DNA from: Myroides profundi
GTDB taxonomy: Bacteria; Bacteroidota; Bacteroidia; Flavobacteriales; Flavobacteriaceae
Reading direction: 5' to 3'
DNA: 64,000 bases
NCBI RefSeq assembly: GCF_000833025.1
Contig: NZ_CP010817.1
Span: 310,001 to 374,000 of the forward strand
Below, one piece after another: positions 28,085-35,579 of this stretch (position 1 is the stretch's first letter; every line of letters starts with the position of its first letter). A model generated the notes under the pieces. The model saw only the letters and a list, made by a program, of their open reading frames with translations. It did not search any database and was not told the DNA's origin. A program made the translations under genes and the position numbers.

Positions 28085-29050
28085 TTAGAATAATGGTTTT
28101 AATAAATTGTTTAATTGTTCGTATTCAATTAAGAAGGCATCGTGGCCGTGTATTGATTGAATCTCTTGGTATGTAATGTGTTTGCAACAGTCCTTTAATA
28201 AAGCGACTGTCTGTTCTTGTTCTTTGTTTGTGAACATATAATCTGTATCTACTGCTATACAGTGTATCTGTGCACTTGTTAGTTGAGCAAAAGCCTTTAG
28301 ACTGTCTTGGGTCTGTTCTTGACCTATTGTTTTGAGTAGGTGATTCATTAGTTTGTAAGCTTGTAGCTTAAATCTACCTTCTAAAGTCTGTCCGTGATAC
28401 TTAAGCCAACTCTCTATCGCATATTGGTTTTCACTTTCTTTATACCCATTGGCGAACTTCTGCTGGAGCGATGCAGGAGTGCGGTAGAGTAGCATAGCAT
28501 GCATACGAGCGTCTTCTATTGGCTTTGATGAGTTGTTCAGTATGCTGTCTTGTACTAAGGCATTACCTATTAACCAATCTGATGCTTTACAACTTGTTGC
28601 GATAGGGATTAAATGATCTACTGCTGTCGGTCTTATAAATGCTAACTCCCATGCAATACTTCCTCCTAAGCTTCCTCCGATGATCGCGTAAAGGTGACTT
28701 ACGTGTAATCGGTCTAAGGCTTTCCAAAACACTTCAGCGATAACTTTAGTCGTTAGGGCTTTATAATCATGGATGAGGTGTGTCTCTTGTTGGTTATAGC
28801 CATTGCCTGGGATATCAAAAGCGATAACGGTGTATTTGTTGAGATCAATTACTTTGTCATAACCCACTAAGCTATTCCACCAGCCGTTGTCTCCAGCTAC
28901 TTGACTATTTCCTGTCAAAGCATGGTTAACCAATACGATAGGAGCACTGTGTAAAGGTTGTCCCACCACCTGATAGGTGAAGTGAAAAGTATGTGTACTT
29001 CCGTTTGGTAGTGTGTGATTAGTGATTGTTATTTCTTGTAAGCGACTCAT
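28085..29050 (-). CDS. metX: Homoserine O-acetyltransferase-like alpha/beta hydrolase
   Basis: A 321-residue MetX-type enzyme that activates homoserine by O-acylation. The nucleophile Ser127 sits in IIGGSLGGS, preceded by HALTGNSQVAG (oxyanion and substrate region). The acid lies in AVDTDYMF and the His in IHGHDAFLIEYEQL. It is shorter than typical MetX (about 350-380 residues), mainly in the cap, as in other Bacteroidota proteins. Whether it uses acetyl- or succinyl-CoA cannot be decided; both metY- and metZ-type partners are present. It lies 16 bases downstream of metB and 12 bases upstream of thrA. Confidence 0.9.
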   Translation of the reverse strand: MSRLQEITITNHTLPNGSTHTFHFTYQVVGQPLHSAPIVLVNHALTGNSQVAGDNGWWNSLVGYDKVIDLNKYTVIAFDIPGNGYNQQETHLIHDYKALTTKVIAEVFWKALDRLHVSHLYAIIGGSLGGSIAWELAFIRPTAVDHLIPIATSCKASDWLIGNALVQDSILNNSSKPIEDARMHAMLLYRTPASLQQKFANGYKESENQYAIESWLKYHGQTLEGRFKLQAYKLMNHLLKTIGQEQTQDSLKAFAQLTSAQIHCIAVDTDYMFTNKEQEQTVALLKDCCKHITYQEIQSIHGHDAFLIEYEQLNNLLKPLF

Positions 29051-29066
29051 GGTATTCTATTGTTAT

Positions 29067-30206
29067 TTATTGTGCTAATGCTTGTTTGATATCTTCTATT
29101 AAATCTTCTGTTTCTTCTAATCCTATAGATAGTCGTATTAGACTTTCTGTTATCCCAGCTTGTATTTTAGTCTCTTTAGGTACGGAACCATGAGACATCT
29201 CAAAGGGATAATTGCTCAAGCTCTTTATACCTCCTAAACCTTCTGTTAGGGTAAAGAGCTTTAAACTCTGTATGACTTGTAAGGCAGCTTCTCTCGTATT
29301 CTCTTTTAGATCAAAGCTGATGACTCCTCCAAAATACTTTTGTTGCTTCTTAGCAAGTTCATGTCCTTCATGACTTTTTAATCCTGGATAATATATCTTG
29401 TCTATCTTCGGATGTGTGCTGAGGTATTCTGCGATCTGGATAGCATTCTCAGAATAACCTTTATATCTCAACAAGAGTGTTTCAATGCCTCTGATGGTTA
29501 AGAAGCTATCGAAGGGACTGAGTATAGCTCCTGTTGAGTTTTGGTGAAACTTAATGATCTTTCCGATTTCTTCTGTTTTGGTTATTACTAATCCTGCTAC
29601 TACATCAGAATGTCCTGCTATATACTTCGTAGCACTGTGTACCACGATATCAGCTCCTAAGTCTAGCGGCTTCTGTGCTATCGGGGTAGCGAAGGTGTTA
29701 TCTACACATACCCAAACTTTGTGTTGCTTAGCGATACTCGTGATAGTTTGTATATCTGATATACGCAGTGTAGGGTTAGTCGGACTTTCTATCCATATCA
29801 ATTTTGTTTTGTCATTGATTGCTTTCTCTACATTAGCGGCTACTGTTGTATCTACATAATGAGTCTTGATCCCAAACTTTGCATACACTTCATTCAATAA
29901 CCTATAGGTACCACCGTATATATTAGCTACTGCGATTACTTCATCTCCTTGACTCAGTGTTTTAAATACAGCATCTATTGCAGCAAGTCCACTTCCAAAG
30001 GCAAACCCCTTTGCACCGTTCTCTAAAGAAGCAACTAATTCTTCAAGGGCTTGGCGAGTAGGATTGTTGGTACGTGTGTAATCAAATCCTTTGTTTACTC
30101 CTGGTGCTTCTTGAGCGAATGTCGTAGTCTGATAGATCGGTACGGCGATGGCTCCTGTGTGTGGGTCTATCGGAATATGTTTTAGTATATCTGTTTGGGT
30201 ACTCAT
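29067..30206 (-). CDS. metB: Cystathionine gamma-synthase/lyase-type PLP enzyme
   Basis: A 379-residue Cys/Met-metabolism PLP enzyme. It has PIYQTTTFAQEAPG, FDYTRTNNPTRQALE, FGSGLAAIDAV, WIESPTNPTLRISDI, the cofactor lysine in HSATKYIAGHSDVVAG and the C-terminal LGGIKSLSNYPFEMSH. The GHSD and SLGG/LGGIKSL signatures fit the cystathionine gamma-synthase / gamma-lyase subgroup rather than sulfhydrylases. In this operon context gamma-synthase activity (transsulfuration from activated homoserine and cysteine) is the natural assignment, but gamma-lyase is possible. One base separates it from metY. Confidence 0.85.
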   Translation of the reverse strand: MSTQTDILKHIPIDPHTGAIAVPIYQTTTFAQEAPGVNKGFDYTRTNNPTRQALEELVASLENGAKGFAFGSGLAAIDAVFKTLSQGDEVIAVANIYGGTYRLLNEVYAKFGIKTHYVDTTVAANVEKAINDKTKLIWIESPTNPTLRISDIQTITSIAKQHKVWVCVDNTFATPIAQKPLDLGADIVVHSATKYIAGHSDVVAGLVITKTEEIGKIIKFHQNSTGAILSPFDSFLTIRGIETLLLRYKGYSENAIQIAEYLSTHPKIDKIYYPGLKSHEGHELAKKQQKYFGGVISFDLKENTREAALQVIQSLKLFTLTEGLGGIKSLSNYPFEMSHGSVPKETKIQAGITESLIRLSIGLEETEDLIEDIKQALAQ

Positions 30207-30207
30207 C

Positions 30208-31482
30208 TTATAATGTTTTAAATACGTTAGCTAAATCAGCTTTTAAATCTTCAATGTTTTCTATTCCTACTGATAGTCTGATTAAGTCAGGTGATACTCC
30301 TGTTGCTTTCTGTTCAGTCACACTTAATTGTTGATGTGTAGTAGAAGCAGGGTGGATGATTAATGACTTGGTATCTCCGATATTGGCAAGTAGTGAGAAT
30401 AGTTTTGTCTCGTTCGCTACTGTCTTCGCTGCTTCAAATCCTTTTTTCAATCCGAATGTTACCACTCCACTTTGTCCTTTAGGCAAGTACTCTTTTGCTA
30501 AGTCGTGGTAAGGGCTTGACTTTAGTCCTGGGTAGTTTACCCATGCTACAGCATCTTGTTTCTCTAACCACTCTGCTAATGCAAGAGCATTCTCACTGTG
30601 CTTTTGGATACGGATAGGCAATGTTTCTAATCCTTGGATGATTTGGAAAGCATTGAATGGGCTAAGTGCTGCACCTAAATCTCTTAATCCTTCTACTCTG
30701 ATTTTGGCAATGAAAGCAGCATTGCCTAATGCTTGGTGATATATTAGCCCGTGGTATCCTGGTGATGGTTCTGTGAACTCTGGGAATCTACCACTTGACC
30801 AATCAAATGTTCCTGCATCGATAATCGCCCCACCTAGAGAAGTCCCGTTACCTGTGATATACTTAGTCAGCGAGTGTACTACGATATTAGCTCCATATTC
30901 GATCGGATTAAGTAGAGCAGGAGAGGCAACAGTGTTATCTACGATGAAAGGTATTTTAAACTCCTGTGCAATCTTCGCTACTGCTTTTAGGTTAATGATG
31001 TCTAACTTAGGATTACCTAAACTCTCTACGAATATTGCTTTTGTGTTCTCTTGAATATTTGTTCTGAAGTTCTCTACATCAGATGGATCTACGAAAGTGG
31101 TGTTGATACCGAATCTTGGAAGAGTAACATTAAATAAGTTATATGTTCCTCCGTATAAGCTATTAGATGATACGATGTGGTCTCCTGCTTTTAATAATGT
31201 TAAGAACGTTGTAGAGATAGCAGATGCTCCTGATGCTGTTACTACTGCTCCGATACCTCCCTCAAGTGCTGCTAGGCGTTGTTCTAAGATATCGTTAGTA
31301 GGGTTGTTTAATCTTGTATAGATATACGCTGGGATAGACAGGTTAAAAGCTCCTGCCGCATGATCAGCATTTTCGAATACATACGATGATGTCTGATAGA
31401 TAGGCACAGCTCTTGTTCCTGCTGTAGATTGTACATTGTGTCCTGCGTGTAATGCTTGTGTTGAAAAATTTAGATTGCTCAT
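30208..31482 (-). CDS. metY: O-acetylhomoserine sulfhydrylase
   Basis: A 424-residue PLP enzyme of the O-acetylhomoserine aminocarboxypropyltransferase subgroup. Motifs: NFSTQALHAGH at the start, YTRLNNPTNDILEQRLAALEGG, ASGASAISTTFLTLL, the PLP lysine in HSLTKYITGNGTSLGG and the long insertion WSSGRFPEFTEPSPGYHG characteristic of MetY. It forms homocysteine from O-acetylhomoserine and sulfide. It is the first structural gene after two methionine-run leader peptides and two attenuator-like terminators, so it and the genes behind it should respond to methionine supply. Confidence 0.93.
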   Translation of the reverse strand: MSNLNFSTQALHAGHNVQSTAGTRAVPIYQTSSYVFENADHAAGAFNLSIPAYIYTRLNNPTNDILEQRLAALEGGIGAVVTASGASAISTTFLTLLKAGDHIVSSNSLYGGTYNLFNVTLPRFGINTTFVDPSDVENFRTNIQENTKAIFVESLGNPKLDIINLKAVAKIAQEFKIPFIVDNTVASPALLNPIEYGANIVVHSLTKYITGNGTSLGGAIIDAGTFDWSSGRFPEFTEPSPGYHGLIYHQALGNAAFIAKIRVEGLRDLGAALSPFNAFQIIQGLETLPIRIQKHSENALALAEWLEKQDAVAWVNYPGLKSSPYHDLAKEYLPKGQSGVVTFGLKKGFEAAKTVANETKLFSLLANIGDTKSLIIHPASTTHQQLSVTEQKATGVSPDLIRLSVGIENIEDLKADLANVFKTL

Positions 31483-31555
31483 GGTTATATTTTTTAATGT
31501 TTTAGTTACTTGTTTTTTATTTTCTCAGTACTTAACCCTGCTGAGTAATGGGCAT

Positions 31556-31589
31556 AAAAAAAGTCCTTTCGGCATTGCCAAAAGGACTT
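31556..31589 (-). terminator. Attenuator 2: Rho-independent terminator between leader 2 and metY
   Basis: On the minus strand AAGTCCTTT-type arms (31589-31581 with 31569-31561) enclose an inner GGC/GCC stem and are followed by a T run. It lies 33 bases after the stop of the second Met-rich leader and about 70 bases before metY. Its 5' arm (31584-31574, CTTTTGGCAAT) can instead pair with leader 2 bases 31644-31634 (ATTGCCTAAAG) with one mismatch. Confidence 0.85.
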
Positions 31590-31621
31590 CAAGTATTTTA
31601 ATCTCTTTGTTTAGATTATAA

Positions 31622-31714
31622 CTAACTCGTTGACTTTAGGCAATAGGGCGTCGTGAACATCATCATGTTCATCATCATCATTGCCATCATCATTGTGTTA
31701 GTATTGAAAATCAT
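31622..31714 (-). CDS. Methionine-run leader peptide 2 (attenuation leader)
   Basis: A 30-residue reading frame, ATG at 31714 to TAG at 31622. Residues 8-19 are MMMAMMMMNMMM, giving eleven Met of thirty residues including the start. The remainder is MIFNTNT before and FTTPYCLKSTS after the run. It is followed by terminator 31556-31589. The codons for YCLK (31644-31634) are complementary to the 5' arm of that terminator, about 40 bases after the Met run begins and right after it ends. That is the geometry expected if a ribosome stalled on Met codons frees an antiterminator. It is too short for homology; the evidence is composition, frame and structure. Confidence 0.8.
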   Translation of the reverse strand: MIFNTNTMMMAMMMMNMMMFTTPYCLKSTS

Positions 31715-31756
31715 GGTATTTATATTTATCTAATTATATACTGTTTGGTTTGGTGT

Positions 31757-31788
31757 AAAAAAAAAGCCCTCGCTATTGCAAGGGCTTT
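31757..31788 (-). terminator. Attenuator 1: Rho-independent terminator after leader 1
   Basis: Minus-strand stem AAAGCCCTTGC / GCGAGGGCTTT (31788-31778 with 31773-31763) ends in nine T residues (31765-31757). It lies 24 bases after the stop of leader 1 and 42 bases before the start of leader 2. The AGGGCTT inside leader 1 (31832-31826) is identical to its 3' arm and can replace it. Confidence 0.87.
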
Positions 31789-31812
31789 ATATATGTTATT
31801 TAGAATTTAAGT

Positions 31813-31884
31813 TTATGCAAATAACAAGCCCTGCGGATTTCTCCACATCATCATTGTCATCATCATTGTATAAACTGTATTCAT
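31813..31884 (-). CDS. Methionine-run leader peptide 1 (attenuation leader)
   Basis: A 23-residue reading frame, ATG at 31884 to TAA at 31813. It starts MNTVYT, and residues 7-13 are MMMTMMM, followed by WRNPQGLLFA; seven of 23 residues are Met. The codons for QGL (within 31833-31825) contain AGGGCTT, complementary to the 5' arm of the terminator at 31757-31788. It is the first of two such leaders in series upstream of metY. A promoter-like sequence lies at 31910-31942, leaving a leader of about 20 bases before the ATG. Confidence 0.8.
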   Translation of the reverse strand: MNTVYTMMMTMMMWRNPQGLLFA

Positions 31885-31909
31885 TTTTTCTTCTTTGTTT
31901 TTGTTGGTA

Positions 31910-31942
31910 CAAATATCATTAATTTATTTTGGAATAAACAAA
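31910..31942 (-). promoter_or_regulatory. Candidate promoter of the met/thr operon leader
   Basis: On the minus strand GATATTTG (31917-31910) differs from TAnnTTTG at one base. TTTG (31942-31939) lies 21 bases upstream. Transcription would start near 31903, about 20 bases before leader peptide 1. Confidence 0.5.
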
Positions 31943-31958
31943 ATAAAAGTAACTTTTT

Positions 31959-32666
31959 TTATAATTTTAAATAAAAATCTCTCACAAGTGCCTCAAATGC
32001 TGGGGTGTACTGATGTCTCTCTACTTCGATAGTTAGCTCATCTAAGGGGATTTTCTCTACTAATTGACGTGAAAAAGCAATTAAGCTACGTTTGATTTCA
32101 GCTTGTTCGTTTCCTCTAACGCGAGTTACCTTGAATGGATAGATACCAAACTCGGCTGCTAATCGCATTAGTGTCTCTTCTTCTTTGGCTGGAATAATTA
32201 CACTAAATACCCCTTTCTCAGACAAGAAATATTCTACTGCCTCAATTAATAAATCAAAAGGCATTGCATCCTGAAAACGAGCAGTATCTCGCTGCTTATC
32301 ATTTGTGTGATAATCTTCACTATAGAAAGGAGGATTAGAAATAATCAAATCATATTCTTCTTCCATCTCATTAGCGAAGGTCTCTAAATCGGCATGGTAA
32401 CAGAATAGTCTATCACCCCAAGGACTGTTCTCAAAGTTCTCTACAGCTTGCTCATGTGCGTTTTCATCTATTTCTACTCCATCTATCTGCTCTGCACCTG
32501 TACGCTGTGCCATCATTAAGGCTAACAGTCCTGTGCCTGATCCTATGTCTAACACATTGTAAGGATTATTGTCTATCGGTGTCCATGCTCCTAATAGTAC
32601 TCCATCCGTACCTACCTTCATCGCACATTTATCCTGCTGTATCGTAAACTGTTTAAATTGAAACAT
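31959..32666 (-). CDS. trmN6: tRNA1(Val) (adenine(37)-N6)-methyltransferase
   Basis: A 235-residue Rossmann-fold SAM-dependent methyltransferase of the YfiC/TrmN6 type, which methylates N6 of A37 in tRNA-Val. The N-terminal FKQFTIQQDKCAMKVGTDGVLLGAW, the SAM motif VLDIGSGTGLLALMMAQR, the acidic GVEIDENAHEQA and the catalytic NPPFYSEDYHTNDKQRDTAR are all present. Length fits the family. It lies immediately upstream of the met operon leader on the same strand, but no read-through is implied, because the promoter candidate sits directly after it. Confidence 0.92.
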   Translation of the reverse strand: MFQFKQFTIQQDKCAMKVGTDGVLLGAWTPIDNNPYNVLDIGSGTGLLALMMAQRTGAEQIDGVEIDENAHEQAVENFENSPWGDRLFCYHADLETFANEMEEEYDLIISNPPFYSEDYHTNDKQRDTARFQDAMPFDLLIEAVEYFLSEKGVFSVIIPAKEEETLMRLAAEFGIYPFKVTRVRGNEQAEIKRSLIAFSRQLVEKIPLDELTIEVERHQYTPAFEALVRDFYLKL

Positions 32667-32753
32667 CTTGCTTAGTCTTTTTGCAAAAGTACAAAAAGGA
32701 GGTTTAGTGACCTAATGCATAGCTGTACAGAAGTATGAGTTAGATTAAAAGTA

Positions 32754-33107
32754 CTAATCTTCTAGCGCTATATTGTCTATATGTAAGTCTAAGATATTTT
32801 GGAACTTTGTTAAGTTCTGAAATTCTGAAATCTTCTTGTAAATAATTGATTCATCTAATACAGCAAGTTTCTTAGTGTAAATATATCCTTTCGTCACTGG
32901 TGCTTTTAGGGGGATAGTTAAGTCTGTATTGTCAAAAGCTACTCCGAAAGAGCCTCCTATTTTTTGAGTAGTTATCATCATAATGATGTAGTCTTTACTC
33001 TTATGGACTGAGCTATTAGAAATTATTAAAGCAGGTCTGACTTTAAAACCAGTTAGATCCGTAAAGGGAAATTTTACAAGGACTAAGTCACGTTGCTTGT
33101 AATTCAT
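32754..33107 (-). CDS. PemK/MazF-family toxin
   Basis: A 117-residue protein with the MazF/PemK fold signature. It begins YKQRDLVLVKFPFTDLTGFKVRPALIISN, where the RPALI strand and preceding PFTD are conserved, followed by DYIIMMITTQ and KGYIYTKKLAVLDESIIYKKIS. Family members are ribosome-independent mRNA interferases neutralised by a short antitoxin. The small gene 11 bases upstream (33119-33325) is in the antitoxin position. The catalytic Arg of RPAL and the Ser/Thr of ITTQ appear intact. Confidence 0.85.
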   Translation of the reverse strand: MNYKQRDLVLVKFPFTDLTGFKVRPALIISNSSVHKSKDYIIMMITTQKIGGSFGVAFDNTDLTIPLKAPVTKGYIYTKKLAVLDESIIYKKISEFQNLTKFQNILDLHIDNIALED

Positions 33108-33118
33108 TTTTTCAAGAA

Positions 33119-33325
33119 TTAGTAACTATCCCAATATTCATCATTTTCTTGTTCCCACTCTTTAGCAAAAGCTATACTAGAGATTAAATCTGTAGTTTTA
33201 TCTAACTCTGATAGGGAAAGTAGAGAGTCTGCTATATTATCAACAATACATGAACTATCTGCAGAAGTATTGTCTTCTGCTTTTATGATATTAGGGTCTA
33301 TTACTTTGAGAGTATTAGTCATCAT
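33119..33325 (-). CDS. Putative antitoxin partner of PemK/MazF-like toxin
   Basis: A 68-residue acidic protein, starting at tandem ATGs (33325 or 33322), 11 bases before the toxin gene. There is no obvious DNA-binding N-terminal domain. The C-terminal half (DLISSIAFAKEWEQENDEYWDSY) is strongly acidic with aromatics, as in the toxin-wrapping tails of MazE-type antitoxins. Assignment as antitoxin comes from position, size and charge. No family is recognised. Confidence 0.55.
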   Translation of the reverse strand: MMTNTLKVIDPNIIKAEDNTSADSSCIVDNIADSLLSLSELDKTTDLISSIAFAKEWEQENDEYWDSY

Positions 33326-33405
33326 ATAGTTGTATTAAAGATTCTATGCAAAGATAATAATAAAAAATAAACTACTGATAGTGATATTGTTATATTGCTT
33401 GTTTT

Positions 33406-34161
33406 TTAAAAATCACGTTCAATAGGGTTCTCACTGTCACCTACTTTTCTATTGAAATATTCAGCAGTTGCTTTGTTGAGGACAGTGCCTTTTTCTTCTA
33501 ATAGTTGTGCATACGTTTTACTAGCCGCTACTTTGCGTGCTTTATTTGTCTGGTCTTTCGAATATTTTGTATACTTATCATCAGTGACAATATCCCATGA
33601 AGTAGATACTTTCTGACTGTCAAGTAGTTCAAAAACAAAGTGATTCTCACTATCCCAAGCCTTCACTACGAAGCCTGGTAGATTAATGAATTTATAAGGG
33701 CCACTCTGTACAGTTATATCTTGGGTGAATAGTACTGTCCATGCTCTACCACCATAAGTAGCAGTTGCTTCTTGTACCTTATAGTTATTCCAATCTTTAA
33801 CCTCTGGAAGTATAGTCCACTTTATACTATTCTTATCTTCCTCATAATAGCTCAGATCTAATCCTATCTTATCATAGAACGAAGTAGTAGTTCCATCAGC
33901 ATATACAGTCCATTTAAATGTTCCTTGATTTCCCTTCTCAGGGTTGTCTGTTTTCTGAGAGGTTATAAAACTATAGTTCATCAGATCTGTAAATCTAGAT
34001 TCTTTATCTTTTATATCAAGTATAGCATTACCATCGCGGACAAGCTTCTTAGACCCATTGGCAATAATCGTTTTATAATTGTATCTCATCACTTCTACTT
34101 CAGGGGTATTCTGAGCAAAAGAAGAGGTCATAATCAATAATAAGAATAGATACTTTTTCAT
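33406..34161 (-). CDS. GLPGLI family secreted protein
   Basis: A 251-residue exported protein (signal peptide ending around SSFAQ, residue 17). The family hallmark region is SGPYKFINLPGFVVKAWDSENHFVFELL, a GLPGLI-type motif (here NLPGFV), preceded by YGGRAWTVLFTQDI with the conserved Trp. GLPGLI proteins are Bacteroidota-specific and are often encoded near TonB receptors. This one stands alone. Function is unknown; it is probably periplasmic or outer-membrane associated. Confidence 0.88.
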   Translation of the reverse strand: MKKYLFLLLIMTSSFAQNTPEVEVMRYNYKTIIANGSKKLVRDGNAILDIKDKESRFTDLMNYSFITSQKTDNPEKGNQGTFKWTVYADGTTTSFYDKIGLDLSYYEEDKNSIKWTILPEVKDWNNYKVQEATATYGGRAWTVLFTQDITVQSGPYKFINLPGFVVKAWDSENHFVFELLDSQKVSTSWDIVTDDKYTKYSKDQTNKARKVAASKTYAQLLEEKGTVLNKATAEYFNRKVGDSENPIERDF

Positions 34162-34441
34162 AATTGTGGTTTTTATAAATCTAATATAATTCTTTTATTT
34201 AACTTATCTATAGATTATTAATTATACTTAGAGGCTATTCGTTTGTGCTGTTGATGAAAAATTAGAATATATTTTTTAAAATGATTAAGCGTAATTTATA
34301 GTTAAGGAATAACCCAAATCGGAGGTAGAGGCTTGAAAGAACCTTGGAAAGAATAAAGAGATGATGTGGAAAGTAAGATATAGGTATTATAAAGGGTATA
34401 AATGAATTTAAATCAACTTAACAACTATCATAACAGACTAT

Positions 34442-34972
34442 TTATAATCCCCACACTCTATACCACTTCATTAGTTCTTTAAAACTTCGGATATGGATGA
34501 AGATAGCAGGGCTATTATTAATCAGTTCTACATACTTAGGGCTTTTCTTAGGAGCTTCGAATAAGATATACTTGACCATCTTCATACTGAATTGGCTCTT
34601 GGCACCATCTAAGTTGCCAGGGCGAGTATCTCTATGTGTGATACTGCGCTTTATATATCTGTACAATGCTCCGATAGGAGAGAAGTCTAACCAGATAATA
34701 CAGGTAGCATCTTTAAACCGCTCAGGCATTAAGAAGCTATAGTTGCCTTCTATTACCCAGTCTGTATGATTGGTTAAGAATGTGTGATGATCAGTTGTCA
34801 TAAGTGCTTTGTCGCGAGGTATCCAGTCTGTATTAGGGATATGCGCTATCTGATCTAAATGCAGGATATTTAGATTGAGTTTCTTGCCTAAGGCTTGAGC
34901 TAGAGTAGACTTGCCAGAGGAGCTAAGTCCAATGATGCAGATGCGATTACCTAAGTCATGTAGTGCTACCAT
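34442..34972 (-). CDS. P-loop NTPase, adenylate-kinase-like (FlaR/topology modulation type)
   Basis: A 176-residue P-loop protein. The start chosen is the ATG at 34972 (MVALHDLGNRICIIG), because the longer frame adds a hydrophobic stretch not expected for this family and overlaps the rimM terminator region. The Walker A motif is GLSSSGKST, followed by LNLNILHLDQIAHIPNTDWIP, and the lid-like RYIKRSITHRDTRPGN. It resembles proteins annotated as adenylate kinase-like or DNA topology modulation protein FlaR, small kinases of unknown substrate. It lies just downstream of rimM, separated by a terminator. Confidence 0.78.
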   Translation of the reverse strand: MVALHDLGNRICIIGLSSSGKSTLAQALGKKLNLNILHLDQIAHIPNTDWIPRDKALMTTDHHTFLTNHTDWVIEGNYSFLMPERFKDATCIIWLDFSPIGALYRYIKRSITHRDTRPGNLDGAKSQFSMKMVKYILFEAPKKSPKYVELINNSPAIFIHIRSFKELMKWYRVWGL

Positions 34973-34997
34973 AATCGACAAATATAAAAACAAAAAA

Positions 34998-35019
34998 CCT
35001 CGAAACAAGTGTCTCGAGG
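34998..35019 (-). terminator. Terminator of the rpsP-rimM operon
   Basis: On the minus strand CCTCGAGACA / TGTTTCGAGG forms a nearly perfect stem (one G-T pair), followed by a long T run (34997-34992). Confidence 0.85.
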
Positions 35020-35036
35020 CTGTATGATGTGATGTA

Positions 35037-35567
35037 TTATCTCCCTAGATAAATATCTAATAACCCAACAGGTACATTCAGATATAACTTCTTATTCTCA
35101 CGATCTACTTTATGGATAAGTTCGTCTATCATCGGAACTAATATTTCAGTTCCGTTAAAGTCTATCTCGAATAGAGGTTGATAATTACTATCATTTACTC
35201 TTTTTAGTTGACCTATTTCACCTTCGTTAGTATCTATTACGTCGAAACCAGTGATCTCGTGGTAGTAGAATTTGTTTCCTTCTAGTTTAGGAAGCATCGT
35301 CAGTGGTAGGTATATCTCTGATCCGACTAATCGGTCAGCATCTTCTTCAGAGTTAGACTCCTCGAATTTAACTCTTAAAAAATCGCTTTTATGTAATGAA
35401 GCTTGTTCCATAAAAAAAGGAACCAGTTGTCCGTCGAAGTCGACGAACACTGATTCCAAGTTTTCGTATAACTCAGGTTCATCGGTGTCTAAATAAATAA
35501 GCACCTCCCCTTTAAAGCTAAATTTCTTTGCGATTTTGCCTAAATAGAAACAATCCTTTTTACGCAT
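35037..35567 (-). CDS. rimM: 16S rRNA processing protein RimM
   Basis: A 176-residue two-domain ribosome maturation factor that binds S19 and the 30S head. The N-terminal beta-barrel has YLGKIAKKFSFKGEVLIYLDTD, and the C-terminal PRC-barrel has KFYYHEITGFDVIDTNEGEIGQLKRV and the ILVPMIDELIHKVDRENKKLYLNVPVGLLD ending. Length is standard. It lies 12 bases downstream of rpsP, the usual rpsP-rimM arrangement, although trmD and rplS are absent here. Confidence 0.95.
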   Translation of the reverse strand: MRKKDCFYLGKIAKKFSFKGEVLIYLDTDEPELYENLESVFVDFDGQLVPFFMEQASLHKSDFLRVKFEESNSEEDADRLVGSEIYLPLTMLPKLEGNKFYYHEITGFDVIDTNEGEIGQLKRVNDSNYQPLFEIDFNGTEILVPMIDELIHKVDRENKKLYLNVPVGLLDIYLGR

Positions 35568-35579
35568 ATCGCTAGTAAA

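Noticed and set aside
31622..31884. CAT/ATG-rich text as a simple trinucleotide repeat
   Set aside because: The triplets lie inside two proper reading frames with start and stop, each followed by a terminator and a complementary segment, so a leader-peptide reading explains them better than microsatellite drift.
31483..31958. SAM riboswitch upstream of metY
   Set aside because: I could not find a SAM-I or SAM-II core. The structure is explained by two leader peptides and two terminators.
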